Shown here in pieces: positions 54,139-63,400 of a stretch of DNA of 64,000 nucleotides. Under the pieces are notes generated by a model. The model was not told the origin of the DNA and made no database searches. It worked only from the letters and a program-made list of their open reading frames with translations. Position 1 is the stretch's first letter, and each line of letters opens with the position of its first letter. Made by a program: the position numbers and the translations under genes. The stretch spans positions 41,147 to 105,146 of the forward strand of contig NZNW01000137.1 in assembly GCA_002695065.1 (NCBI GenBank), given 5' to 3'. Source of the DNA: Salinicola sp. GTDB lineage: Bacteria > Pseudomonadota > Gammaproteobacteria > Pseudomonadales > Halomonadaceae.

Positions 54139-55719
54139 GTGTCGGTTGACGAGGCCGGCATGGCGCGACCGCCGGTCGAACTCGACCTGGCCACGGCGCT
54201 GCGTGAGACCAATCTGCGCCACGCTCGCGTGGTGGCTGGCGAGCGTTCGCTGGATCGACCGTTGCGCTGGGTGCACATGGTCGATCATCCCGATATCGTC
54301 GCCTGGGTTCGCGCGGGCCAACTGCTGCTGACCACCGGTTATCACTGGCCTGACGAGCCGTCCGCCGAGCGGGCACTGATCGAGGCGCTGGTGAAGAAGG
54401 AGCTGGCCGGCGTGGCGCTAGCGGTGCCGAGGTTCCTCACCGCCTTTCCCGAGACCAGCCGGCGCGTGGCCGAAGCGCTGGATTTTCCGCTCTTGGAGAT
54501 CCCCTGGGACGTTCCGTTCAGCCAGATCACCGAGGAGGTGCACGCCTGGCTGATCGCCCGCCAGGGACAGTTGATCGCCCAGGCGGAGCGGATTCATCGC
54601 GACCTCACCCGGTCGGCGCTGACGGCGCGCAGCCTGGGCGATATCGCCACGGCATTGAGCCTGCTGCTCGAGCGGGACGTGCTCTTCACCGGTCTGGAGG
54701 GCGAATGGCTGGGGGGAAGCGCCGGGATCGAGGCGATGCGCCTGCCGACCTCGGCCATGCTGGCTGATGCCCAGTTTCTGACCGCGGTCTCGGCGCGCTC
54801 CCTGGGCGAGGAGGGCGGCGGCCGAATGCTGGCCTGCCCGGTGCGAATTCTGGAGGTGCCGGCCGCCACGCTGTGGATCGACGAGACGGCTTCTCCCGTG
54901 GGCGAGATGGAACGGCGCGCCGCCGAGCAGGCCGCCCTGATCTCGGCGCTGCACCTGTCCCACCAACGGGCGCTGCAGGCACAGGAAACCCGGCTCGGCT
55001 ACGCCTTCGTCGACTCGCTGCTGGAGGGACGATTCGAGCCCACCCCGGCCGCGCTGGAGCGCGCGTCGCTGCAGGGGTGGGATCCTCATACCGGCTACCA
55101 TGTCTGTGCCATCCTGCTCAACGAGCCGGTGCCGCTGAGCCGGGACGGGCTGCTGCGTCGGGAGCGATGGGAGCGTCGCCTGAGGGAGCAGCTCGAGGCA
55201 CAGGGCCTGCCGCCGCTGATCTCCGTCTCGCTCAACCAACTGCTGTTCCTGGTTCGCACCGATATCTCGACGGCAATGCTCTGGCGCGAACTCAACGATG
55301 GCGCGGCGGCCATGGCGATCAGTCGCGAAGTGCGGGGGGCGACGGCCATTGCCGAGGGTGCCGGAGACGTGGCGCGCCTGCTGCCCTCCCTCAGGCCGGG
55401 AGAGCGCCGGGATTTCGAAGCCTTGCTGTTCGACCGGGTGCTGGAGGGCGATACCGAGGCTCGACGACTGTTCCTCGAGCGTATTTCCCGTGCCCTGGGG
55501 CAAGGCGCGCGACGGCAGAGCGCCATCGAGACGCTCTCGGCACTGGCGGACAGTGGCTTTCAGTTGGCGCGGGCCGCCCGTGCGCTCGATATCCATATCA
55601 GCACGCTGCGTTACCGGATCGAGCGATTGGAGACAGCGCTGGGCATGCCCCTGAACGACGCCGACGCCAGACTGCAGCTCCAGGTCGCCATGCGCCTGCT
55701 CAATACGGATTCCGGCTGA
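54139..55719 (+). CDS. PucR-family transcriptional regulator
   Basis: The 526-residue regulator has the N-terminal PucR domain (RVVAGERSLDRPLRWVHMVDHPDIVAWVRAGQLLLTTGYH, residues ~28-75), a variable middle and a C-terminal helix-turn-helix: ALADSGFQLARAARALDIHISTLRYRIERLE. PucR proteins control purine, amine or gamma-aminobutyrate catabolism. The GTG at 54139 is five bases after the aldehyde dehydrogenase stop, so they are probably co-transcribed; an ATG at 54160 is the alternative start. The pairing with a GabD-like dehydrogenase and the nearby purine enzyme suggests a nitrogen-compound pathway. Confidence 0.9.
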   Translation: MSVDEAGMARPPVELDLATALRETNLRHARVVAGERSLDRPLRWVHMVDHPDIVAWVRAGQLLLTTGYHWPDEPSAERALIEALVKKELAGVALAVPRFLTAFPETSRRVAEALDFPLLEIPWDVPFSQITEEVHAWLIARQGQLIAQAERIHRDLTRSALTARSLGDIATALSLLLERDVLFTGLEGEWLGGSAGIEAMRLPTSAMLADAQFLTAVSARSLGEEGGGRMLACPVRILEVPAATLWIDETASPVGEMERRAAEQAALISALHLSHQRALQAQETRLGYAFVDSLLEGRFEPTPAALERASLQGWDPHTGYHVCAILLNEPVPLSRDGLLRRERWERRLREQLEAQGLPPLISVSLNQLLFLVRTDISTAMLWRELNDGAAAMAISREVRGATAIAEGAGDVARLLPSLRPGERRDFEALLFDRVLEGDTEARRLFLERISRALGQGARRQSAIETLSALADSGFQLARAARALDIHISTLRYRIERLETALGMPLNDADARLQLQVAMRLLNTDSG

Positions 55720-55783
55720 ACGCCGGCCGAATCATCGACATACGACGTTGGAAACGCATCTCGACACTACCAGAGGGATCCCC

Positions 55784-56500
55784 ATGCAATTGACGGATTT
55801 CACCACCCTGACCTTCGACGTCTACGGCACCCTGATCGACTGGGAGAGCGGCATGGTCGCCGGGCTGCAGCCACTGCTGCAGCGCACCGGGCAGAGCCTG
55901 AGTCGCGACCAGGTGCTCGAGGCGCACGCCCGGCATGAATCGGCCCAGCAGCGTTACACGCCGCATCTGCAGTACCGGCTGCTGTTGGCGGTCGTCTACA
56001 AGCGCCTGGCGGAAGAGTGGGGCGTGGCGGTCAGTCACGACGAGTGCCTTGCCTACGGCGACTTCGTCAAGCAGTGGCCGGCTTTCGCCGACACGGCAGA
56101 GGCGCTCGGCTATCTCAAGCAGCACTACAAGCTGGTGGTGCTATCCAACGTCGACAACGAGAGCTTCGCCTACAGCCAGCGCAAGCTTGGTGTCGAGTTC
56201 GATGCGGTCTACACGGCCGAGGACATCGGCTCCTACAAGCCGGCGGCGCGCAACTTCGACTATATGCTGGAAAAACTCGGTGAGCGCGGAATCGACAAGT
56301 CGAAAATCCTGCATACCGCCGAGAGCATGTTCCACGACCACCAGCCGGCCAACCGGTATGGATTGGCCAACTGCTGGATCTATCGTCGCCACGACAAGGA
56401 AGGCTTCGGCGCGACCATGAATCCAGGCGACATGCCGAGGGTCGACTTCCGCTTCAACAGCATGGCGGCGCTCGCCGAGGCGCATCGCGAGTTGGTTTGA
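55784..56500 (+). CDS. Haloacid dehalogenase type II (HAD superfamily)
   Basis: The 238-residue hydrolase has the HAD nucleophile Asp12 in TFDVYGTLIDWE, then the Thr/Ser motif in VVLSNVDNES, a lysine in DIGSYKPAARNF and the acidic motif in AESMFHDHQPANRYGL. These fit the L-2-haloacid dehalogenase type II group. Many such proteins are generic phosphatases, so the dehalogenase activity is uncertain. The ATG at 55784 is preceded by GAGGGAT. The gene ends six bases before the convergent DinB gene, with a small hairpin at the junction. Confidence 0.85.
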   Translation: MQLTDFTTLTFDVYGTLIDWESGMVAGLQPLLQRTGQSLSRDQVLEAHARHESAQQRYTPHLQYRLLLAVVYKRLAEEWGVAVSHDECLAYGDFVKQWPAFADTAEALGYLKQHYKLVVLSNVDNESFAYSQRKLGVEFDAVYTAEDIGSYKPAARNFDYMLEKLGERGIDKSKILHTAESMFHDHQPANRYGLANCWIYRRHDKEGFGATMNPGDMPRVDFRFNSMAALAEAHRELV

Positions 56501-56501
56501 C

Positions 56502-56520
56502 CGACGCTAGCGAAGCGTCG
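56502..56520. terminator. Hairpin at the HAD/DinB convergent junction
   Basis: CGACGCT (56502-56508) pairs with AGCGTCG (56514-56520) over five bases. It spans the DinB stop codon. No T run; it could serve both strands weakly. Confidence 0.4.
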
Positions 56521-57064
56521 ACCACACCTGCGCTTCGCTGATTCCCAGCGCCTCGAATTCCGCCTGCCTTAGAGGCGCTTCGTCGAGCAGGAAGAATTCG
56601 TCGAGCTGTGGCGGTGCGACATCGCTCTCCGAGAGCATGGCGTGAACCTGACCACGGTGATGCGTCTGGTGGACGAAGAGGTGCGCCAGCACGCGATGTG
56701 CCGGTTCCAGCTGCCGGCGCTCGGCCCGTTGGAGCGTGACGTTTTCGGCCAGCGTCGAGGGGGTCAGCGCTTCGCAGACAGCGACCAGGCGCCGGTCCAG
56801 CGCTTCCTGGGCCGGCCACAGCGCATCGATGCTCGCGTGCGGGGTCTCGTCCTCGAATGCCCGCTGACCGAGCGTGCCCTCCTCGAGCGCGTCGATATAG
56901 TAGGCGTCGACGACCAGGATATGGTTGAGCGTGGCACGGATCGAGGGGAAGAAGCTGCTGCGCCTGGCCTGGAGTTCGGCCACCGGCAATGGGGCGCAGG
57001 CCTTCAGCAGACGATGGTTGGACCACAGATTGCAGTAGGCTTGATGGCGAAAGTGTTCGATCAT
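56507..57064 (-). CDS. DinB-family protein
   Basis: The 185-residue protein has the four-helix DinB/YfiT fold pattern with the metal-binding histidines in RATLNHILVVDAYY and FVHQTHHRGQVHAMLSE, and a first helix FRHQAYCNLWSNHRLL. Family members are metal-dependent enzymes, often thiol transferases (bacillithiol or mycothiol in other phyla). Gammaproteobacterial members are mostly uncharacterised. It is divergent from the LysE gene, 44 bases away. Confidence 0.9.
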   Translation of the reverse strand: MIEHFRHQAYCNLWSNHRLLKACAPLPVAELQARRSSFFPSIRATLNHILVVDAYYIDALEEGTLGQRAFEDETPHASIDALWPAQEALDRRLVAVCEALTPSTLAENVTLQRAERRQLEPAHRVLAHLFVHQTHHRGQVHAMLSESDVAPPQLDEFFLLDEAPLRQAEFEALGISEAQVWSTLR

Positions 57065-57108
57065 GGCAGGAGTCCCTCACGCTTCTCTTCAGCATCGCAG
57101 GAATCGTC

Positions 57109-57741
57109 ATGGAAATCCTACACGGTCTGATCGTCATCACCTTCGTGCATCTGCTGGCGGCCGCCTCGCCGGGGCCGGACTTCGTGCTGGTCACCCAGCA
57201 GACGCTCAACCACGGCAAGCGTATCGGCCTACTGTGCAGCCTGGGCATTGCGCTGGGGCTGTCGATTCATATCGTCTATTCCGCTTTCGGGCTGGCGGCG
57301 GTGATTGCCAATTCCGCCGAAGCGTTGTGGGCGATCAAACTGCTGGGCGGGGCTTATCTTCTTTATCTCGGCATCAAGGGGTTGCGATCCCGACCCGCCT
57401 CCCTCGAGCCAGGCACTGACAACGCTGAAACCCTGCCGCCGCGTTCGGCGCTGCGTACCGTCGGCACGGGCTTTCTCTGCAACGCGCTCAATCCCAAGGC
57501 ACCCATCTACTTCGTCTCGCTGTTCACCATCGTGCTGTCGCCTGACATGCCGCTCTATCAGATCGCCATCTACGGCGCCTGGATCATGCTCATCCAGTTG
57601 GGTTGGTTCTCAGCGGTGGCATTGCTGCTCTCCACGCCGCCAATCCATCGCGCTTTCAAGCGCTTCAGCCACTGGATCGACCGGGTGCTGGGCCTGGCGA
57701 TGGTGGCGTTGGGCATCAAGGTGCTGACGACGCGGGTGTGA
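57109..57741 (+). CDS. LysE/RhtB-family exporter
   Basis: The 210-residue inner-membrane protein has the LysE signature AAASPGPDFVLVTQQTLNHG near the N-terminus and six hydrophobic segments, with GGAYLLYLGIKGLRSRP and GFLCNALNPKAPIYFVSLFT. Such carriers export amino acids or small metabolites. The ATG at 57109 has GCAGGAA upstream; the longer frame extends through the DinB promoter region and is rejected. About 160 bases separate it from the deaminase gene. Confidence 0.88.
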   Translation: MEILHGLIVITFVHLLAAASPGPDFVLVTQQTLNHGKRIGLLCSLGIALGLSIHIVYSAFGLAAVIANSAEALWAIKLLGGAYLLYLGIKGLRSRPASLEPGTDNAETLPPRSALRTVGTGFLCNALNPKAPIYFVSLFTIVLSPDMPLYQIAIYGAWIMLIQLGWFSAVALLLSTPPIHRAFKRFSHWIDRVLGLAMVALGIKVLTTRV

Positions 57742-57898
57742 GCCCGAGAATGCCGACGGATCACCGCGCTCTTGGATACTGCGTTAAAATCGAGCTGGTC
57801 ATCGCTCCTGGGGTCCGTCGGCATCCTCGCCGACGCTTTCTTCCATGGACCATTTTCGGCATCCTGAAACGCATCCACTCAATTGGCGAGGAGCGCTC

Positions 57899-58891
57899 GT
57901 GAAGACTTGGCTGCGTGAACTACCCAAGGTCGAACTGCATTTACATATCGAGGGTTCGCTGGAGCCGGAGCTGATGTTCTCGCTGGCGGCGCGCAATAAC
58001 GTGGCGCTGCCTTACGACACGGTGGATGAGGTGCGCGCGGCCTACGATTTCAGCGATCTGCAGTCTTTTCTGAATCTTTACTACCAGGGCATGCGGGTGC
58101 TGCACACCGAGCAGGATTTCCATGACCTGGCGATGGCGTACTTCGAGCGCGCCAATGAAGAGGGCGTGGTGCATGTCGAGCTGTCGTTCGATCCCCAGGC
58201 GCATCTGAACCGCGGGGTCGAGCTGGCGGTCCCGTTCGAGGGATTGCGTCGCGCCATGCGAGACGCAGAGCGCCGCTGGGGCATGACCACGGCGCTGATC
58301 ATGAGCTTCCTGCGGGATCGTGACGCGAGCGAAGCGATGGACGTGCTCGAGAGAGCGGCGCCCTTCTACGAGTCGATCGACGCCGTCGGACTCGATAGTG
58401 CCGAGGTGGGCAATCCGCCGGCCAAGTTCGCGGCGGTGTTCGAGCGGGCCAAGGCGCTGGGTATTCCACGCGTCGCCCACGCGGGGGAAGAGGGGCCGGC
58501 GGCCTATATCAGCGAGGCGCTGGACGTACTCGACATCTGTCGAATCGATCATGGCGTGGCTTGCCTGCAGGATGCCGAACTGATGGTTCGCCTGCGGGAG
58601 TCGCAGATTCCGCTGACGGTCTGTCCGCTTTCCAACGTGCGATTGAAGGTCGTTCCGACGATGGAAGATCATCCGTTGCCCGCGATGATCGAGCAGGGTG
58701 TGAACGTGACGCTCAACTCGGACGATCCGGCCTATTTCGGTGGCGGCGTGCTGAACAATTATTTGGCGTGTTACGAGGCCTTCGAGTGGGATCGTGATCG
58801 CTTCAAGCAGCTGGCGGGTAACGCCATCGAGGCCGCGTTCATGCCGGAAACCCGCCGCAGCGAGCTTCTGGAAAGGCTATCGACCTGCTGA
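57899..58891 (+). CDS. Adenine deaminase of the adenosine deaminase family
   Basis: The 330-residue metal hydrolase has the N-terminal zinc motif VELHLHIEGSLEPE, VVHVELSFDPQAHL, IVAHAGEEG-type block (PRVAHAGEEGPAAY), CRIDHGVACLQD and VTLNSDDPAYFGG. The block VGLDSAEVGNPPAKF and the FDPQAH segment are typical of the bacterial adenine deaminases related to Pseudomonas PA0148, rather than true adenosine deaminases. It would convert adenine to hypoxanthine and ammonia, continuing from DeoD, which releases adenine from its nucleosides. The GTG at 57899 with GCGAGGAGCG upstream is preferred over an in-frame ATG at 57845. The substrate call rests on these motifs. Confidence 0.85.
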   Translation: MKTWLRELPKVELHLHIEGSLEPELMFSLAARNNVALPYDTVDEVRAAYDFSDLQSFLNLYYQGMRVLHTEQDFHDLAMAYFERANEEGVVHVELSFDPQAHLNRGVELAVPFEGLRRAMRDAERRWGMTTALIMSFLRDRDASEAMDVLERAAPFYESIDAVGLDSAEVGNPPAKFAAVFERAKALGIPRVAHAGEEGPAAYISEALDVLDICRIDHGVACLQDAELMVRLRESQIPLTVCPLSNVRLKVVPTMEDHPLPAMIEQGVNVTLNSDDPAYFGGGVLNNYLACYEAFEWDRDRFKQLAGNAIEAAFMPETRRSELLERLSTC

Positions 58892-58913
58892 ACGGTTTCG
58901 AATGTCGCGCGAC

Positions 58914-58939
58914 ACTGCCCGCTGTCATCGGCGGGCAGT
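58914..58939. terminator. Hairpin terminator between the deaminase and the aminotransferase
   Basis: ACTGCCCGC (58914-58922) pairs with GCGGGCAGT (58931-58939) over an eight-base loop, followed by CTCGTTT. It lies between convergent genes and probably ends both. Confidence 0.7.
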
Positions 58940-58943
58940 CTCG

Positions 58944-58986
58944 TTTAGCCCTCTAGATAGGCGGTTTTAGCCCTCTAGATTGGCGG
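58944..58986. repeat. 22-base tandem duplication at the aminotransferase stop codon
   Basis: TTTAGCCCTCTAGATAGGCGG (written here as two parts: TTTAGCCCTCTAGAT plus AGGCGG) at 58944-58964 is repeated at 58966-58986 with one change (A to T). The second copy holds the last codons and stop of the minus-strand aminotransferase, and the first is an outside copy of that tail. This is a recent short tandem duplication. Confidence 0.85.
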
Positions 58987-60199
58987 CAGTGTCCTGCGGT
59001 GCGGCGGCCAGCCTGGCAAGAAACGGGGTCAGCCGGTCGAGCGCTTCCTTGGCAAGCTCGGGAGCGATAGCGAAGCAGATCCGCAGATAGTCTTCACCTT
59101 CCGGGCCGAAGGCACTGCCCGGCGCTACGCCGACTTTGGCTTCCCGCAGAATTCGCTTGGCCGTCTCCAGGCTGGATTCATCGAGCCCGTGAACCTTGAA
59201 GAACAGGTAGAAGGTGCCCTGAGGCGAGAATACGGTCACGTTGTCCAGCGCGCTCAGGCCCTCGACCAGGATGTCTCGCGAGGCTCGACAACGTTCGACC
59301 TGCTGGCGGATGAATTCGTCGCCATCTTCCAACGCGACGATGCAAGCCCGCTGGATGAACGATGCCACGCCAGTGGTGTTGTACTGGCAGAGGCGGGCGA
59401 ACAGCTGATCCATGCCTTTAGGGAACACGACCCATCCCGCGCGCCACCCCGTCATGCACCAGTTCTTGGAAAACGTGTTGGTCACCAGAAGCTTGTCATT
59501 CGGCCCGCAGATCTGCAGGAAGGATGCCGCTGGGCCTTCGTCGTCATAAACGAAATGGTTGTAGACCTCGTCGGCCACGATCCATAGCCCCTTGTCGCGA
59601 CAGAACTCCTTCAATCGCTGCATGTCCTCGAGCGGCATGCGCCAGCCCGTCGGGTTGGATGGCGAGTTGATGAAGATGGCGCGAGTGCGGTCTGTCACTT
59701 TGGCGAAAAGCTTGTCCAGAGCGAGCGAGATGTCGCCATCCGGGGAGAAATCGAAGGGCACCGAGACGTTGACCCCACCTACGATCTCGATCATCTGCCT
59801 GGCGTTGGGCCATGCCGGCGTCGGCATGAGGACCTCGTCGCCTTCATCGAGAATCGCCTGCATGGCCATGGTGACGGCGTTCATGCCGCCAATGGTGACG
59901 CAGAAGCGATCGCTGGAGATGTCCGCCTGCCAGTGCCGACGATGGTAGTCGGAGAGCGCCTGGCGCAATTCGGGCAAGCCTTGAGAGTAGCTGTAACGGG
60001 TATCGTCATCCGCCAGTGCATCCATCGCCGCCTGCTTGATGTAGACAGGCGTGGGCAGATCCCCTTCACCGATCCAGAGCCGCACGACCGAGGCATCGTG
60101 CCGGGCGAGGTCCGCGACCGCGACGATCTGGTTGTCGGGCATCTCCTGAACGCGGGAAGAGCAGGATTGACGCAGGCTGGCGGGGATTACGTCGAACAT
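58967..60199 (-). CDS. Class I PLP-dependent aminotransferase
   Basis: The 410-residue fold-type I enzyme has GEGDLPTPVYIKQAAMDAL, TRYSYSQGLPELRQAL, INSPSNPTGW, VADEVYNHFVYDD, the PLP lysine in TNTFSKNWCMTGWRAGWVV and a C-terminal RICFAIA. It belongs to the aspartate/alanine-type subgroup Ia-gamma. It likely acts on aspartate, alanine or aromatic amino acids; the exact substrate cannot be read. It is divergent from the giant adhesin gene across 265 bases. Its tail is duplicated just after the stop. Confidence 0.9.
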   Translation of the reverse strand: MFDVIPASLRQSCSSRVQEMPDNQIVAVADLARHDASVVRLWIGEGDLPTPVYIKQAAMDALADDDTRYSYSQGLPELRQALSDYHRRHWQADISSDRFCVTIGGMNAVTMAMQAILDEGDEVLMPTPAWPNARQMIEIVGGVNVSVPFDFSPDGDISLALDKLFAKVTDRTRAIFINSPSNPTGWRMPLEDMQRLKEFCRDKGLWIVADEVYNHFVYDDEGPAASFLQICGPNDKLLVTNTFSKNWCMTGWRAGWVVFPKGMDQLFARLCQYNTTGVASFIQRACIVALEDGDEFIRQQVERCRASRDILVEGLSALDNVTVFSPQGTFYLFFKVHGLDESSLETAKRILREAKVGVAPGSAFGPEGEDYLRICFAIAPELAKEALDRLTPFLARLAAAPQDTAANLEG

Positions 60200-60235
60200 G
60201 GATGTCTCGCACGTGGGGAGTGGGCCTGCCCAATC

Positions 60236-60350
60236 TTATAACGCCATCGATTTGACGTGCTAATCGTCTCTTTGGTCGAGCCCCGACGCGCTAACATTTT
60301 ATAACGCGCTGGATTTGCTAAGGTTTGTAAAACCTGCACTACGATTAGCA
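60236..60350. promoter_or_regulatory. Repeat-bearing control region of the adhesin gene
   Basis: Two direct repeats of TTATAACGC-N4-GATTTG lie at 60236-60254 and 60299-60317, 63 bases apart. TGCTAATCGT (60258-60267) recurs inverted as ACGATTAGCA (60341-60350). AGGTTT-GTA-AAACCT (60321-60335) is a small hairpin. The region is far more AT-rich than its surroundings and lies between the aminotransferase and the adhesin. These look like regulator-binding sites, 115-230 bases before the adhesin start. Confidence 0.55.
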
Positions 60351-60464
60351 AAAGCATTACAGAATAATTGATAAATTTCTGTTGCATGCGGATACAAAAA
60401 CGTTACTTTTCGCGAATGACGGGGCACTGGTCTCCGCTTCTTCGGTCTGCTGAGGTGAAAGTCG

Positions 60465-63400
60465 ATGGCTGCTCTCGTCACTGTCGTTCGGGTTGATGGC
60501 AATGTCTTTTTGATGGACCCGCAAAAGCCCCTGGTTCAGGGGATGGCGGTTCCGGAAGGCGCCACTCTCTTCTCCCCGGACGGCGGCCGACTGATTCTCG
60601 CCGACGGTACCGTGCTGCCGTTGAGTGCAGGGCAGCCGTTGACATTGCAGATCATCGAAGGCGTCGCCACGTTGACCATGGCGGAACCTGCTGCGGCGGA
60701 TCCGGAGGTGGCGGCACTGCAGGCGGCCATCGCTTCCGGACAGGATCCCACGGCCATTCAGGAAGCCCCGGCGGCCGGTGCCGGAGAGGGCGGCGGGACG
60801 ATGTCGGAGGGCGGCGGTTTCTCCGCGCCTTTCGACATCGCCCGGACCGCACGCGAAGAGTCCAGCACCTATCGCTATGCAGCGACACTGTCCGATCCCG
60901 ATCGGGTGACGGTGACGCCCGCGAGCTTCAATCCGGAGCCGAACGCGACGCCGGGCGACGGCACGGCAGACGGCGGGGCTACGCCGACCCCGGCCGTCAG
61001 TGTCAGCCTCGATGCCATCGCTATCGATGACATCGTCAATCTCGCGGAATCGGGCCAGAGCATCACCGTCAGCGGCAAGGGCGGCGGAGACGCTGTCGCG
61101 GGAGACCAGGTCACGGTCACCATTGGTGATGTCGCCTATTCCACGGTGCTGGACGAGGATCTCGGCTTTTCGATTGTCGTCCCGGGCAGCCTGCTGGCTC
61201 AATTTCCCTCGGCCACGGCAACGTTGACGCATGCCAGCGAGGGCAGCGTGGTCACCGCGACCTCGACCCGGCCCTACAGTGTCGATCTCGATGCGCCGGC
61301 GCCAACCGTGCAGTTGGATACCCTCGCTGACGACGACGTGATCAACGCCGCCGAGTCCGGTCAATCCATTACCCTGACGGGGCGTGTTGGCGGCGATGCC
61401 GTGGCGGGCGATACCGTCACCATCGCTATCGGCGGCCAGCAGTATCAGGTTCCGGTCGCCGACGATTTGACCTTTAGCGTCGTCGTGCCGGGCAGCCTCC
61501 TGGCAACGGCGCCAGGCTCGACGGTGACGGCCGTAGTCAGCCACACCGATGCGGCCGGCAACACCGGTACCGCCACGACGACGCACGCCTATGGCGTCGA
61601 CACGACGTCACCGACGCTCGGTATCACCCTGGACACCATTGCCGGCGATGACGTCGTCAACGCCGCCGAAGCCAACCAATCGATCCCGGTGACCGGCAAG
61701 GTCAGCGGTGAATACGCCGCCGGCGACCGCGTGACACTGACCGTGGGCAACCAGACCTATACCGGCAGCGTCAAAGCCGACGGCTCGTTCAGCATCACCG
61801 TGCCCGGAAACCAGCTGGCCCAGAATGGCTCGATACAGGCCGTTGTCAGCCACACCGATGCGGTTGGCAACACCGGCAGCGCCAATACCGCCGGCAGCTA
61901 TACCGTCGATACCATCGCGCCGGTCGTCACGATCAGCCTGAATACCATCGCCGGCGACGACGTGATCAACGCCGCCGAATCGCGGCAGAATGTCACCTTG
62001 AGCGGCAAGGCCGGCGGCGATGCGGTCAGCGGCGACACGGTGACGATCGAGATAGGCGGCCAGACCTACACCACGACGGTGGGTGCCAACGGCAACTTCA
62101 GTGTCTCTGTCCCGGGTGCGGTGCTGGCCAACGCCGGCGCCGACCGGATCAATGCCACGGTCAGCCACACCGACGCGGCCGGCAACACCGGCACCGCCAC
62201 GACCACGCACACTTATGGTGTCGACACCACGCCGCCAACGGCGATTGCCGATACTGGCTCGACCCAGCAGGAGCAGGGGCTGAGCATCGATGCGGCACAC
62301 GGTGTTCTGGCCAACGATTCTGACTTGGGAAGCGACGGGTCGACGCTGCATGTCGTTGCCATCAATGGCAGCTCGGAGGGCGTTGGAAAGTCCATCGCCG
62401 GTTCCAACGGCGGAACGTTCATCGTTCAATCCGACGGCAGTTATCGATTCTTGCCGGGAGATACCTACAACTCACTCGGTGCGGGCGAAAAAACCACCTC
62501 CCAGATCAGTTACACCGTCAGCGATGGCCACGGCAATTTCGCAGTGACAACCTTGACTGCGACGATTGTCGGCACCAACGACGCGGCTATCATCAGCGGC
62601 CCTGCTGTTGGCAGCGTCGTTGAAGATAGTGGCGTTAGCGGCGGGAAACTCGCCACGACGGGCACGCTCTCGGTGACCGACATCGATACCGGACAGTCGA
62701 GTTTCAACCCGGGTAGCGCGACCTTCATGGGTGCCAGTGGAACGACTGATGGCGTGACCTCCTCGCTGGGCTCGCTTTCCATCACGACCGATGGTCGGTG
62801 GACCTTCAATGTCGATGACAGCAAGGTTCAATACCTTGGTGAAGGTCAGGTTCGAACCGAGACCTTTGCAGTGAAATCGGCTGACGGTTCCGCGAGTCAG
62901 ACCATCACGATCGATATCATCGGCACCAACGATGCCCCTGTTGCCCGCGCCGATACCGGCAGTACGGGTGAGAACGCCACCCTCACCGTCGGCGCCGCTC
63001 AGGGCGTACTGACCAATGACAGCGATGTCGATGGCGGCACGCTGAGCGTCAGCGCGGTCAATGGCGTGGCAGGCAGCGTGGGGCAGTCTATCGCCGGCTC
63101 CAACGGTGGCATCTTCACGCTGAACGCGGATGGTTCCTATAGCTTCAACCCAGGCTCGGCGTTCGATCGTCTGGCTGCGGGGCAGCAGGACACCACCCAA
63201 GTTAGCTACACCGTCAGCGACGGCCAGGGTGGCACCGCTACTTCGACGCTGACCGTGACGGTAACCGGCACCAATGATGCGCCGGTAGCTCGCGCCGATA
63301 CCGGCAGCACCGGTGAAAATGCCATCCTCAACGTCTCCGCCGCTCGGGGCGTGCTGGCCAACGATAGCGATGTCGACGGCGGCACCCTGAGTGTCAGGGC

